Shown here: positions 12,079 to 20,635 of the stretch, piece by piece | Numbering within the stretch: the stretch's first letter is position 1 | Layout: each line of letters begins with the position of its first letter | The notes under the pieces: model-generated | The model's database searches: none | Seen by the model: only the letters and a program-made list of their open reading frames with translations | What the model was told of the DNA's origin: nothing | Position numbers and translations under genes: made by a program | Assembly: GCF_014650335.1 (NCBI RefSeq) | Contig: NZ_BMUT01000001.1 | Coordinates: 673,037-737,036 of the forward strand | Length of the DNA: 64,000 nucleotides | Source: Streptomyces hiroshimensis | Lineage (GTDB): Bacteria; Actinomycetota; Actinomycetes; Streptomycetales; Streptomycetaceae | Direction of reading: 5' to 3'

Positions 12079-12660
12079 ATGGCCAGGACCAAGGAATTCG
12101 ATCCGGATGCCGCGCTCCAGTCGGCCGTCGAGCTGTTCTGGCGGCGCGGCTACGAAGCGACGTCGATGGCCGACCTCGTCGGCCACCTGGGCATCGCACG
12201 GGCCAGCCTGTACGCGACGTTCGGCAGCAAGCACGAGCTCTACCTCAAGGCGCTGCAGCGCTACAGCGAGCAGCACAGCCCGCGCGTCGCCGAGGAGCTC
12301 TCGCGCCCCGGCCCGGCCCTGCCGGCCGTGCGGGCGCTGGTGACCCGCTTCGCCGACGAGTCGGCCGACGACGAGCTGCGGCGCGGCTGCTTCGTCACCA
12401 ACACCGCCGTCGAGCTGGCCCCGCACGACCCCGCCGCGGCACGTGGGGTCGAGGAGAGCTGGCTCGCCCTGGAAGCGGCGCTCACCGCCGCGCTGACGCG
12501 GGCCCGGGAGCAGGGCGAACTGCCCGCCGGGCGCGACCCCGTGGCCCTCGCACGGATGCTGCTCGTCCTGATGCAGGGCATGCGGGTGGTCGGCAAGGCC
12601 GTCCCCGGCCGGGCCCGGCTGCAGGGCGCGGCGGCACAGGCCCTCGCGCTGCTGGACTGA
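12079..12660 (+). CDS. TetR-family transcriptional regulator
   Basis: Protein of 193 aa. An N-terminal helix-turn-helix (AVELFWRRGYEATSMADLVGHLGIARASLYATFGSKHELYLKAL) is followed by a ligand-binding region with a C-terminal MLLVLMQGMRVVGKA typical of the AcrR/NemR subgroup. The ATG at 12079 is chosen over an upstream in-frame start because the -10 box lies just before it. The SDR gene follows 119 bp downstream in the same direction and is the most likely target along with its own promoter. Confidence 0.93.
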   Translation: MARTKEFDPDAALQSAVELFWRRGYEATSMADLVGHLGIARASLYATFGSKHELYLKALQRYSEQHSPRVAEELSRPGPALPAVRALVTRFADESADDELRRGCFVTNTAVELAPHDPAAARGVEESWLALEAALTAALTRAREQGELPAGRDPVALARMLLVLMQGMRVVGKAVPGRARLQGAAAQALALLD

Positions 12661-12779
12661 ACTCGCCCTGCCGGACCGGAGATGACGGACTCCTGCTCCA
12701 TTTCCGGACCGCTGCCGCCGTCACGGCATCTCATGCAACGAACCCGCCTTCACTCGCCCTCTTGCTTAGGAGTGTCGAC

Positions 12780-13541
12780 ATGACCGCACGTTTCACCGGC
12801 CGGACCGTCCTCGTCACCGGCGGCGGTACGGGCATCGGCCAGGCCATCGCCCTCGCCTTCGCCCGGGAGGGCGCGCGGGTCGTGGTCGCGGGCCGCAGGG
12901 AGGAGCCGCTGAAGGAGACCGTGGCCTTCGTGGAGGCGGAGGGCGGCGAGGCCGTCGCCGTCACCGCGGACGTGACCCGGGCCGCGGACGTCCAGGCCCT
13001 CGTGGAGCAGACCGTCGCGCGCTTCGGCAGCCTCGACGTCGCCGTCAACAACGTGGGTCTGGCCGTGCCCCCGGCCAAGGTGGCGGACGTCCCCGAGGAG
13101 GACTGGGACCGGATCATCCGGACCAACCTCAAGGGCGTCTGGCTGTCCATGAAGTACGAGATCGGGCACATGCGTGCCCACGGCGGCGGCGCCATCGTGA
13201 ACATCGCGTCCAACGTCGGCGCCCACCGCAGGAAGCCCGGCTTCGGTGCGTACACGGCCACGAAGGCGGCCGTCTCGGCCCTGACGCGCAACGCCGCGCT
13301 GGACCACATCGGCGAGGGGGTGCGGATCAACGCCGTGAGCCCCGGGCCGGTCGAGACGCCGATGTCCTCGCGCCCCGGCGAGACCTCGCTCGACAAGGCC
13401 GAGCGCATGCGCCGTGAGGTGCCGGTCGGCCGCGCGGGCACCCCCGACGAGATCGCGGCGGCCGTGCTCCACCTCGCCTCGGACGAGGCCGGCTACACCG
13501 TCGGCGCCGACCTCGTCCTCGACGGCGGCGTCACGGCCTGA
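12780..13541 (+). CDS. Short-chain dehydrogenase/reductase
   Basis: Protein of 253 aa, classical SDR length. Visible are the NAD(P) motif TGGGTGIG near residue 14, NNVG, the catalytic Ser in NIASNVG, YTATK (Tyr-x-x-x-Lys) and the SPGPVETPM loop. It reduces or oxidises an alcohol/carbonyl pair; the substrate is unknown. AGGAGTGT is the ribosome site. The 3' end overlaps that of the convergent permease by 11 bp. Its position behind a TetR gene suggests inducible expression by the substrate or a related toxic compound. Confidence 0.92.
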   Translation: MTARFTGRTVLVTGGGTGIGQAIALAFAREGARVVVAGRREEPLKETVAFVEAEGGEAVAVTADVTRAADVQALVEQTVARFGSLDVAVNNVGLAVPPAKVADVPEEDWDRIIRTNLKGVWLSMKYEIGHMRAHGGGAIVNIASNVGAHRRKPGFGAYTATKAAVSALTRNAALDHIGEGVRINAVSPGPVETPMSSRPGETSLDKAERMRREVPVGRAGTPDEIAAAVLHLASDEAGYTVGADLVLDGGVTA

Positions 13542-14919
13542 CGGCCGCCTTCTCCGGCGCTTCCTGCGCCTCCTCCGTGGCGGCGGCCGGCGCACCGGCC
13601 TCCGCCACGGGGCGGCGGGCCGTCAGCCACACGTAGACGAGGATGCCCGCGAAGAGGAACAGCACGCCCTGGTAGACGGCCGCGTACCCGGCGCCCGCCA
13701 CCAGCCAGAAGGAGAAGGCGAAGGCGCCCAGCGCGAGCGCCATGTCACGGACGAACCGGCCGGTGCGGACCTTGTCGCGCTGCCCCGTCAGCAGGAAGTA
13801 CACCTGCGCGGCGGCGGCCAGCAGGTAGGGGACCGTCGCGGAGAACGTCGTGATGAGGACGAGGATCTCGAAGACCCCGCCCACGCCCGACGTGTAGTTG
13901 ACGACGGTCAGGCCCGTGGCGAGGACCGCGGCGGCGAGCACGCCGAAGGTGGGCACCCCGCGCTTCTTCTTCCCGAACGCGGCCGGGAACAGCCCGTCCT
14001 TCGCGGCGGCGTACGGGGCCTGGGCGCTCATCAGCGTCCAGCCGTTGAGCGCGCCCACGATGGAGATCACGGCGCACGCGGCGATCAGCATGCCGCCCCA
14101 GTGGCCGCCGAACATCACGTCGACGGCGTCGGAGAACGGGGCCGTCGACTCGACCAGCTTGTCGTGCCGGACGGTCCCGAAGACCGAGACGGTGCCCAGC
14201 AGGTAGACCAGCGCCGCGCCGATGGTGCCCAGGACGCTCGCGCGCCCCACGTTGCGCTCCGGGTCGCGCACCTCGCCCGCGCTCATCGCGGCGGACTCCA
14301 CGCCCACGTAGGAGTAGAGCAGGATCGCGGCCGACGCCGTCAGGCCGCCGGTCCAGTCGCCGTCGGCCGTCGTGAACGAGCCGAGGTTGTCCGGGTCGAA
14401 GAAGAACAGGCCGATCACCGCGACGAACAGCAGCGGCACGAACTTCATCACCGTGGAGATCATCTGGACGGCGCCCACCCAGCGGGTACCGGCCAGGTTC
14501 GCGAGCGCCGGCAGCCACAGCATGGCCAGCGCCATGGCCAGGTCCCCCGCCATGGAGCCCTTGCCGGTCATGACGTGCATGTAGCCGACGCCGGCCACGG
14601 CGAGGGCGGCGTTGCTCACCCACGTCATGGTCCAGAACGACCAGGCGGACAGGAAGCCGGCGAAGTCGCCGAAGGCCTCGCGCGCGTAGACGTACGGGCC
14701 GCCGGTGCGCGGATGGCGCTTCGCCAGGCGCCCGAAGACGAGCGCCAGGGCGATGGCGCCGATGGTCAGGACGCCGAACGCCAGCAGGCTGACCGTGCCG
14801 AAGGGGGCGACGGAAGCCGGCAGCAGGAAGATGCCGCCGCCGATGATGTTGCCCATGACCAGGGCAGTGGCGGTCGGGAGGCCGAAACGGCGGGTGTGCG
14901 TGCCGTCGGTGTCGTGCAT
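13531..14919 (-). CDS. APC-superfamily amino acid permease
   Basis: Protein of 462 aa with about 12 hydrophobic segments. It starts with the APC signature near TALVMGNIIGGGIFLLPAS and contains RHPRTGGPYVYAREAFG and ALNGWTLMSAQAPYAAAKDG. It resembles basic amino acid/polyamine antiporters of the APA type, so it would exchange or import an amino acid across the cell membrane. The ATG at 14919 is chosen because it directly precedes the first membrane helix; longer upstream reading has no family support. It is transcribed divergently from the aminotransferase-fold gene at 15305. Confidence 0.9.
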   Translation of the reverse strand: MHDTDGTHTRRFGLPTATALVMGNIIGGGIFLLPASVAPFGTVSLLAFGVLTIGAIALALVFGRLAKRHPRTGGPYVYAREAFGDFAGFLSAWSFWTMTWVSNAALAVAGVGYMHVMTGKGSMAGDLAMALAMLWLPALANLAGTRWVGAVQMISTVMKFVPLLFVAVIGLFFFDPDNLGSFTTADGDWTGGLTASAAILLYSYVGVESAAMSAGEVRDPERNVGRASVLGTIGAALVYLLGTVSVFGTVRHDKLVESTAPFSDAVDVMFGGHWGGMLIAACAVISIVGALNGWTLMSAQAPYAAAKDGLFPAAFGKKKRGVPTFGVLAAAVLATGLTVVNYTSGVGGVFEILVLITTFSATVPYLLAAAAQVYFLLTGQRDKVRTGRFVRDMALALGAFAFSFWLVAGAGYAAVYQGVLFLFAGILVYVWLTARRPVAEAGAPAAATEEAQEAPEKAAVRP

Positions 14920-15304
14920 GAGGGGGTGTGCCTCTCGGTCCAGCGGGCAGGTTCGCCAGGATGTGCGACACGACATGGTGACCGGAGCTGGGCAGTCCGC
15001 AAAATCCTTTGTTTTTGTCCCGCCGCCCCCGCCCGGCGGCGCAAATGGTGCTGCGATACGGCCCCCGGGCCGTGATTCGTCCAGCCGCCGCCGGACCGCC
15101 GGGCCCGGACCGGCCGCCGCCCCGGCCCCGCGGGCCCGGCACCCGCTCTCCGGCAGCCGAACGCCGTCACCCGGTACGCCCGTGTCGTCCCGCTCCGCAC
15201 CCCCTGATCTGCCAAGGTGGACCGGGGGCGGCGGCAGGCGGCCCCGGTGCCGTACAGGTGCTGCCGCCCGGTGCGGACGGCGCGGCGGTCGGAGGTAGGC
15301 ACGG
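14920..15304. other. 385-bp divergent intergenic region
   Basis: This lies between the permease and the aminotransferase-fold gene. The only striking feature is an AT-rich island at about 15000-15020 (AAAATCCTTTGTTTTTGT) in otherwise very GC-rich DNA, probably a permease promoter or an activator site. No gene is supported here. Confidence 0.5.
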
Positions 15305-16513
15305 ATGCAGGTCAGCTTTCCCGCGCTCCCGGCCGGCACCGCGCCCGAGCGCGGCCTGCCCGTGCTGCCGGAGCTCGCCGCGCGCCTCGCGCAGGCCGCC
15401 CGGGACAGCGCGCCCGAACCGGTCGGCGGCGGGGACGCCCTGAGGGCCGCCGCCTGCGGCTACTGGGCACGGCGCGGCCTGCCGACGGCCCCCGAGCACG
15501 TGATCGCCGCGCCCGGGGCCCAGCCCCTGCTGCTCGCGGTCCTCGCGGGGGCCGGCGGCGACGTCCTGCTCACGCGCCCGTGCGCCGCCTGGTACCCGCC
15601 GCTCGCCCGGCTCGCCGGGCGCCCCACCTACCACGTGCCGGTGCCCGCCGAGTGCGGCGGCGTGCCCGACCCCTTCGCCCTGCTGGAGACCGTGCGCCGG
15701 ATCCGCGCCGAGGGCGGCAGGCCGCGCGTCCTCGTCCTGTCGGTCGCCGACGACCCCACGGGCTCGGTCACCCCGCCCGAGCTCCTGCACGAGGTGTGCG
15801 AGGCGGCCGCCGGCGAGGAGCTGACGATCGTCAGCGACGAGACGTGGCGCGACATGCGCCACGACCCCGGCGGGACGGTCTTCTTCGGCCCCGCCGAAAT
15901 GTGGCCCGACCACGTCGTCGTCCTCACCGACCTGGCCGGCGGCCTCTTCCCCACGGCCTGGCCCGCAGCGGTCGCCCGCTTCCCGGCCGGCGGGCGCGGC
16001 CCGGTCCTGCGCGCCCGCGTCACCTCCGCGCTCGCCGCCGTACGGGCCGAGCTGCCCCCGCCCGTCGCCGCGGCCGCCGCCTACGCCCTCGACGAGCCCG
16101 GGCCCGTACGCGCCCGGGCCGCCGCCGCGGTCCGGCTCTATGGCGCGCTCGCCCGCGCCGCGCACGAGCGCCTCACCGCCGCCGGCGTGCTCAGCCGCCC
16201 CCCGCAGGCCGGGCCCTACCTCTACGCCGACCTCGGCGAGCTGCGCGCCGCGCTCGCCGGCCGCGCCATCACCGACTCCGTCGAGCTGGAGGCGCACCTC
16301 AGCGCCGCGCTCGGCCGCCCCGTGCCCGGCGGCCACCGCTTCGGCGACGCCCCCGACGCCCTGCGGGTGCGCATCTCCACCCCGCCCCTCCTCGGCACCA
16401 CCGACGACGAGCGGCAGCGCGCCCTGGACGCCCCGGACCCGCTGGCCGCGCCGGGCGTCGACGCGGCACTGACCAGTTTCGGATCGGCCTTCGGCCGGCT
16501 CGCCGGCGGCTGA
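15305..16513 (+). CDS. Aminotransferase-fold protein lacking all lysine; probable pseudoenzyme
   Basis: Protein of 402 aa with the layout of fold-type I class I/II aminotransferases: GYWARRGLPTAPEHVIAAPGAQ near residue 50, a DPTGS segment where NPTG is expected, SDETWRDM where D-E-x-Y is expected, and a C-terminal LRVRISTPP that carries the carboxylate-binding Arg. The segment that should hold the PLP lysine (SLSK) reads VLTDLAGGLFPTAW. I find no lysine anywhere in the protein, so an internal aldimine with PLP cannot form. It is probably a ligand-binding or structural relative, not a transaminase. The frame is intact with normal codon use, so it is not simply decaying. An MBL-fold gene follows 93 bp downstream. 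Confidence 0.8.
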   Translation: MQVSFPALPAGTAPERGLPVLPELAARLAQAARDSAPEPVGGGDALRAAACGYWARRGLPTAPEHVIAAPGAQPLLLAVLAGAGGDVLLTRPCAAWYPPLARLAGRPTYHVPVPAECGGVPDPFALLETVRRIRAEGGRPRVLVLSVADDPTGSVTPPELLHEVCEAAAGEELTIVSDETWRDMRHDPGGTVFFGPAEMWPDHVVVLTDLAGGLFPTAWPAAVARFPAGGRGPVLRARVTSALAAVRAELPPPVAAAAAYALDEPGPVRARAAAAVRLYGALARAAHERLTAAGVLSRPPQAGPYLYADLGELRAALAGRAITDSVELEAHLSAALGRPVPGGHRFGDAPDALRVRISTPPLLGTTDDERQRALDAPDPLAAPGVDAALTSFGSAFGRLAGG

Positions 16514-16606
16514 CCTACCGTCGATGCCGATCGCGTCCGACCCGGCGCTCCTCGCGCCGGACGCGCGCCGCACCGCCCCGGTTCCCCAGCGATTGGAGCC
16601 CCCTCG

Positions 16607-17713
16607 ATGACCGAACAGACCGAGCGCCCTCTCGCCGAGCCGCGCCCGCTCGGCGAGATCCGCATCTGGCCCAAGTCGTTCGCCGACCGCCTCACCGCGC
16701 CCCTGCCCGGCGTGCGCGCGCTCGCGCGGCTGGCCCGCGAGGGGCGGCTGCGCCCCGGCGCCGAGGCCCTGCGGGAGATCGCCGCGCTGCCGGTCGAGCC
16801 CGGTCCGCTGCCGGTCGCCGACCCCGCCACGACCGCGGTCACCTGGGCCGGGCACGCCAGCTGGGTCGTGCGCATCGGCGGTCTCACGGTGCTCACCGAC
16901 CCCGTCTGGTCGCGCAGGATCCTCGGCACGCCGCCCCGGCTCACCCCGGTCGGGGTCCGCTGGGAGGACCTGCCGCCCGTCGACGCGGTCGTCATCAGCC
17001 ACAACCACTACGACCACCTCGACGCGCCCACCCTCAAACGGCTGCCCCGCCACACCCCGCTGCTCCTGCCGGCCGGACTGGCCCGCTGGGCCCGCCGGCG
17101 CCGCTTCACCCACGTCACCGAGCTCGACTGGTGGGAGGCCGTCGAACTGCCCGGCCCGGGCGGCCCCGTCCGCTTCGACTTCGTCCCGGCCCACCACTGG
17201 AGCAAGCGCACCCTGACCGACACCTGCCGCTCGCTGTGGGGCGGCTGGGTGATGACCGCGCCGGGCGGGCAGCGCGTCTACTTCGCGGGCGACACCGGCT
17301 ACGGCCACTGGTTCGAGCGCATCGGCCGCCGCTTCGGCGGCATCGACCTCGCCCTGCTGCCGATCGGCGCGTACGACCCGCGCTGGCTCCTGGGCACGGT
17401 CCACACCGACCCGGAGGAGGCCGTCGTCGCCTGCCGGGACCTGGGCGCCCGGGCGATGGCCCCCATGCACTGGTCGACCTTCGTCCTCTCGGCCGAGCCC
17501 CCGCTGGAGCCCCTGCGCCGCGTCCGCGCCGCCTGGGAGGCGGCGGGACGCCCGCGCGAGGACCTCTGGGACCTGCCGATCGGCGGCTCCCGGATCCTCC
17601 CCGGGTGGTCGGGTCCGGCCCTCGCCGCGCGGGGCGACCAGCTTCCCCTGACCCTGCCCGGCAGCGACCCGGCGGGGGGCGCGCCAGGGGGGCCTACGGC
17701 CGCGCCTCGATGA
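16607..17713 (+). CDS. MBL-fold metallohydrolase (UlaG/NAPE-PLD type)
   Basis: Protein of 368 aa. Metal ligands are seen in SHNHYDHLD (HxHxDH), a later His in VPAHHWSKR, Asp in YFAGDTGYG and His in APMHWSTF. TWAGHASWVVRIGG and LLPIGAYDPRW are typical of the NAPE-phospholipase D-like / L-ascorbate-6-phosphate lactonase branch, which acts on phosphodiesters or lactones. The substrate is not predictable. Clear ATG start. The 3' end overlaps the convergent GNAT gene by 20 bp. Confidence 0.9.
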   Translation: MTEQTERPLAEPRPLGEIRIWPKSFADRLTAPLPGVRALARLAREGRLRPGAEALREIAALPVEPGPLPVADPATTAVTWAGHASWVVRIGGLTVLTDPVWSRRILGTPPRLTPVGVRWEDLPPVDAVVISHNHYDHLDAPTLKRLPRHTPLLLPAGLARWARRRRFTHVTELDWWEAVELPGPGGPVRFDFVPAHHWSKRTLTDTCRSLWGGWVMTAPGGQRVYFAGDTGYGHWFERIGRRFGGIDLALLPIGAYDPRWLLGTVHTDPEEAVVACRDLGARAMAPMHWSTFVLSAEPPLEPLRRVRAAWEAAGRPREDLWDLPIGGSRILPGWSGPALAARGDQLPLTLPGSDPAGGAPGGPTAAPR

Positions 17714-18227
17714 CGTGGACGCAGACCGGAACGCCATACTCCGGGTGGGTCGTCTCCCGGTCGTGCCGCATCCCCAGCTTGCGCATGACCGCCGCGGGGG
17801 CGTCGTGGCCGGTGCGGTGCACGCCGACGACCCTGGCGAGCCCGCGGTCGCGGAGCGCGAAGTCCAGGACGGCGCGGGCGGCTTCGGTGGCCAGGCCGTG
17901 GTCCCAGAAGGGGCGGCCGAGCCGCCAGCCGATCTCCACGGCCGGGCGCAGCTCCGGCAGCTCGGCAGGCACGGACAGTCCCGCGAAACCGGCCAGCCGG
18001 CGGGACTGGCGGACCTCGACGGCGAACAGGCCCACCCCGCGCTCGTCCCACTCCCGCTCCCACGCGGCCATCGCCGCCGAGGTGCCCTCCCGGTCCTGCA
18101 CCGAGCCGTCGCCGATCCAGCGCATCACCTCCGGGTCGGCATTGATGGCGGCCAGCGGCTCAAGGTCGTCGGCGCGCCAGCGGCGCAGGGTCAGACGGGG
18201 AGTCAGAAGCGTGAGTGGGGAGGCCAT
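17694..18227 (-). CDS. GNAT acetyltransferase (RimL-like)
   Basis: Protein of 177 aa: LLTPRLTLRRWRADDLEPLAAINADPEVMRWIG at the N-terminus, EIGWRLGRPFWDHGLATEAARAVLDFA (acetyl-CoA loop) and ARVVGVHRTGHDAPAAVMRKLGM, all standard for the ribosomal-protein/antibiotic acetyltransferase group. The HRTG.D..A segment replaces the usual xxNxxS. The substrate is unknown. It is convergent with the MBL gene and overlaps it by 20 bp. Confidence 0.92.
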   Translation of the reverse strand: MASPLTLLTPRLTLRRWRADDLEPLAAINADPEVMRWIGDGSVQDREGTSAAMAAWEREWDERGVGLFAVEVRQSRRLAGFAGLSVPAELPELRPAVEIGWRLGRPFWDHGLATEAARAVLDFALRDRGLARVVGVHRTGHDAPAAVMRKLGMRHDRETTHPEYGVPVCVHVIEARP

Positions 18228-18300
18228 GCCGGCATCCTGCCCAGCGCGGTGCCGATTACCCGGCGCCTGCCTGCCGGCCGTCTGTCATCCGCCCCTCGCC

Positions 18301-18378
18301 GGACCCGGCTCGCCGGACCCGGATGGTCAGACCCGGATGGTCAGACCCGGCTCGTCGAGCCCGGCTTGTCAGACCCGG
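18301..18378. repeat. 14-15-bp tandem repeats at the 3' end of the DinB-like gene
   Basis: Five to six imperfect units built on GACCCGGATGGTCA. The last unit contains the stop codon of the minus-strand gene at 18369. Each full unit contributes a TGA on the minus strand. Confidence 0.8.
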
Positions 18379-18941
18379 CGCCCGAGCTGCGCGAGCAGCA
18401 CCGTCTGGGCGTCGGCGCCGGGCGGCGGCTCCACCGGCTCGGCGAACAGGCCCGTGCTCGCCAGGCTGTCGGCGTACGGCTCGACCTCGCGCCGCGTGAG
18501 GTCCACCAGCGGCTTGGGCAGCCGCTCGTCCGCGCCGATCGCGCGGGCGAGGTCCCACGCGTGCACGACCGCGTCCGCCGTCATCTGCGAGCAGTACCCG
18601 CGGGCGTCCGACGGCCCGGAGGACAGCTCCACCGTCCGCTCCAGGGCGCCGGGCGCGGCGAACGCCTCGCGCGCGGCGGCCTCGGCCGCGTCCCAGACGG
18701 CCACCGGGTCGTCCCCCAGCCGGTCGCCGTCGAATGCGTCACCGACGTCGTCGATGGACTGCCCGTCCAGCAGCGGCGGCACCCACAGCTGCTCGACGGC
18801 CAGATGGTTGACGAGGTCGCGCACGGACCACTCGGTGCAGGGCGTCGGATCGTCCCACTGGCCGGGGCGGACGGCGTGCACGCGCTCGGTGAACAGCGCG
18901 AGCGCCTCCCGGTGCCGGCTCAGCAGCGTCGCATCGGTCAT
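18369..18941 (-). CDS. TIGR03086-type metal-binding DinB-like protein
   Basis: Protein of 190 aa of the maleylpyruvate-isomerase/DinB-like four-helix family common in actinobacteria. Signature parts are W-D-D-P-T-P-C-T-E-W-S-V-R-D-L-V-N-H (metal His) near residue 40 and the later MTADAVVHAWDLARAIGAD with the HxxD ligands. Relatives use mycothiol or a divalent metal for thiol transfer or isomerisation, but most members, including this one, have no known substrate. The gene is monocistronic. Confidence 0.87.
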   Translation of the reverse strand: MTDATLLSRHREALALFTERVHAVRPGQWDDPTPCTEWSVRDLVNHLAVEQLWVPPLLDGQSIDDVGDAFDGDRLGDDPVAVWDAAEAAAREAFAAPGALERTVELSSGPSDARGYCSQMTADAVVHAWDLARAIGADERLPKPLVDLTRREVEPYADSLASTGLFAEPVEPPPGADAQTVLLAQLGRRV

Positions 18942-19066
18942 GGGGCCATTGTCCGCGCGCAGCGCCCCGGGCGCCCGCCCGGGGCGTCCGGGCGGTGCCT
19001 CCGGGTGGCGGGTCCGGGTGGCGGTCCGGGCGGCGTCGGACCGCTTCGGCGGGGTACACGTGGGCC

Positions 19067-20563
19067 ATGCGGAAGATCGTGAGTTCCTGGGACCGGGCGG
19101 CCTTCCTCGCCGTGGCGGCCCGGCACTGGCCCGGCGGCGACCGCGTCCTGCCGCGCCTGTCGCGCAGCGCGGACCACGGGCTGCTGTGGTTCGGCGTGGC
19201 GGCGGGCGCGGCCCTGGCCGGCGGGCGGCCCGCGCGCCGCGCCGCCCTGCGCGGGGTGGCGTCGCTGGCCGTCGCCTCGGTGACCGTGAACACCGTGGGC
19301 AAGCGGTCGGTGCGGCGGATGCGCCCGCTGCTGGACGCGGTCCCGCTCGTCCGGCAGCTGTCCCGGCAGCCCTTCACCACCTCGTTCCCCTCGGGGCACT
19401 CGGCGTCGGCGGTCGCCTTCACGGCGGGCGTCGCGCTGGAGAACCCCGCGTGGGGGCTGGCCCTCGCCCCGCTGGCGGCCTCGGTGTGCTTCTCGCGCGT
19501 CTACACCGGCGTCCACTATCCGGGTGACGTGCTGGCGGGCGCGGCGCTGGGCGCGGGTGCCGCGTTCGCCGTGCGCGGGATCGCGCCCACCCGCGCCCAG
19601 CTGGCGCCCCCGGCCCGGCCCCGGGCGGACGCCCCGGCCCTGCCGCGCGGCGAGGGGCTGGTGGCGGTCGTGAACGCCGGGTCCGGGCAGCGGGCGGCGG
19701 GGGTGCGCACCGATCCGGTGCAGGAGGTGCGCTCGGCGCTGCCCCTCGCGGAGGTCGTCGCGTTCGGGCAGGAGGGAGAGGGAGGGGAAGGGGGAGACCT
19801 CGGGAAGGCCCTGGAGTCGGCGGCGCTGCGGGCCCGGGAACTGGACGGCGCCCTCGGCGTGTTCGGCGGCGACGGCACCGTCAACGCGGCCGCCGCCGTG
19901 GCCCGTCGCCACCGGCTGCCGCTCGCCGTCCTGCCGGGCGGGACGTACAACCACTTCGCCTACGACCTGGGCATCGAATCCCTCGGCGACGCCTGCCGGG
20001 CCGTGGAGGCCGGGGAGGCCGTGGCGGTCGACATGGTGCGCATGCGCGGAGGCGGCGGCGAGGGGACGGGCTGGTTCCTCAACACCTTCAGCATCGGCGC
20101 GTACCCGGAGCTGGTGCGGGTGCGCGAGCGCTGGGCCCCGCGCATCGGCGCCTGGCCCGCGGGCGTGCTGGCGGCGGTGCACGTGCTGCGCACGGCGCGG
20201 CCGGTCCGCCTGGAGGTGGACGGCAGGCGGCGCCGGCTGTGGATGCTGTTCGCGGGCAACTGCACCTACCGCGGGCTGGGCCTCGCACCGGTGCGGCGGC
20301 ACGACCTGGCGGACGGCGTGCTCGACGTCCGTACGGTCTCGGGCGGCCCGCTGGCCCGCACACGGCTGCTCGCCGCGGCGCTGGGCGGCGGCCTGAAGCA
20401 CTCACCGGTGCTCAGGACGGCCCGGGTGCGGGGGCTGCGGATCAGCGGCATCCGCGGGGGGACGCACCTGGCGTACGACGGCGAAGTCGCGCCCGTGCAG
20501 GGCGAGCTGACGCTGCGGAAGGAGAACGAGGCGCTGGTGGTGTACCGCCTGCCCACGGAGTGA
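19067..20563 (+). CDS. PAP2 phosphatase - diacylglycerol kinase fusion
   Basis: Protein of 498 aa. Residues about 1-180 are a PAP2 membrane phosphatase with all three motifs (KRSVRRMRP, FPSGHS, SRVYTGVHYPGD) and several hydrophobic helices. Residues about 200-498 are a DAGK/sphingosine-kinase catalytic domain (VNAGSG, FGGDGTVNAA, LPGGTYNHFAYDLG, and a C-terminal HLAYDGE). The two halves carry opposite chemistry, removing phosphate from and adding phosphate to lipids, and are linked by an Ala/Pro-rich stretch. It probably works on phosphatidic acid/diacylglycerol or prenyl lipid phosphates at the membrane. The fusion recurs in actinobacteria. The ATG at 19067 is preferred over upstream frame extension. 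Confidence 0.92.
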   Translation: MRKIVSSWDRAAFLAVAARHWPGGDRVLPRLSRSADHGLLWFGVAAGAALAGGRPARRAALRGVASLAVASVTVNTVGKRSVRRMRPLLDAVPLVRQLSRQPFTTSFPSGHSASAVAFTAGVALENPAWGLALAPLAASVCFSRVYTGVHYPGDVLAGAALGAGAAFAVRGIAPTRAQLAPPARPRADAPALPRGEGLVAVVNAGSGQRAAGVRTDPVQEVRSALPLAEVVAFGQEGEGGEGGDLGKALESAALRARELDGALGVFGGDGTVNAAAAVARRHRLPLAVLPGGTYNHFAYDLGIESLGDACRAVEAGEAVAVDMVRMRGGGGEGTGWFLNTFSIGAYPELVRVRERWAPRIGAWPAGVLAAVHVLRTARPVRLEVDGRRRRLWMLFAGNCTYRGLGLAPVRRHDLADGVLDVRTVSGGPLARTRLLAAALGGGLKHSPVLRTARVRGLRISGIRGGTHLAYDGEVAPVQGELTLRKENEALVVYRLPTE

Positions 20564-20580
20564 GACGGCAAAGGTGGACG

Positions 20581-20635
20581 TCTGGAATATGAGACGGCAC
20601 TCTCGGAATTCGAGACGAGCGCCTACGGTGCTGTC
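20581..20635 (+). promoter_or_regulatory. Leaderless promoter with two operator-like inverted repeats
   Basis: TACGGT (20624-20629) lies seven bases before the methyltransferase ATG. Upstream are TCTGGAATATGAGAC (20581-20595) and TCTCGGAATTCGAGAC (20601-20616), two related sites whose starts are 20 bp apart, so they face the same side of the helix. The second has arms TCTCG/CGAGA and overlaps the -35 region. Confidence 0.6.

Noticed and set aside
10353-13541. 1062-aa frame that ends with the SDR
   Set aside because: The SDR starts at 12780 with a ribosome site; the rest is out-of-frame reading of the DUF5107 and TetR genes.
13531-15339. 602-aa version of the permease
   Set aside because: The added N-terminus is Arg/Gly/Ala-rich and would run through the divergent promoter; the family starts at 14919.
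15167-17737. 856-aa minus-strand reading frame
   Set aside because: It is antisense to the aminotransferase-fold and MBL genes, has Arg/Gly/Ala/Pro-rich composition and no family motif; a GC-bias shadow.
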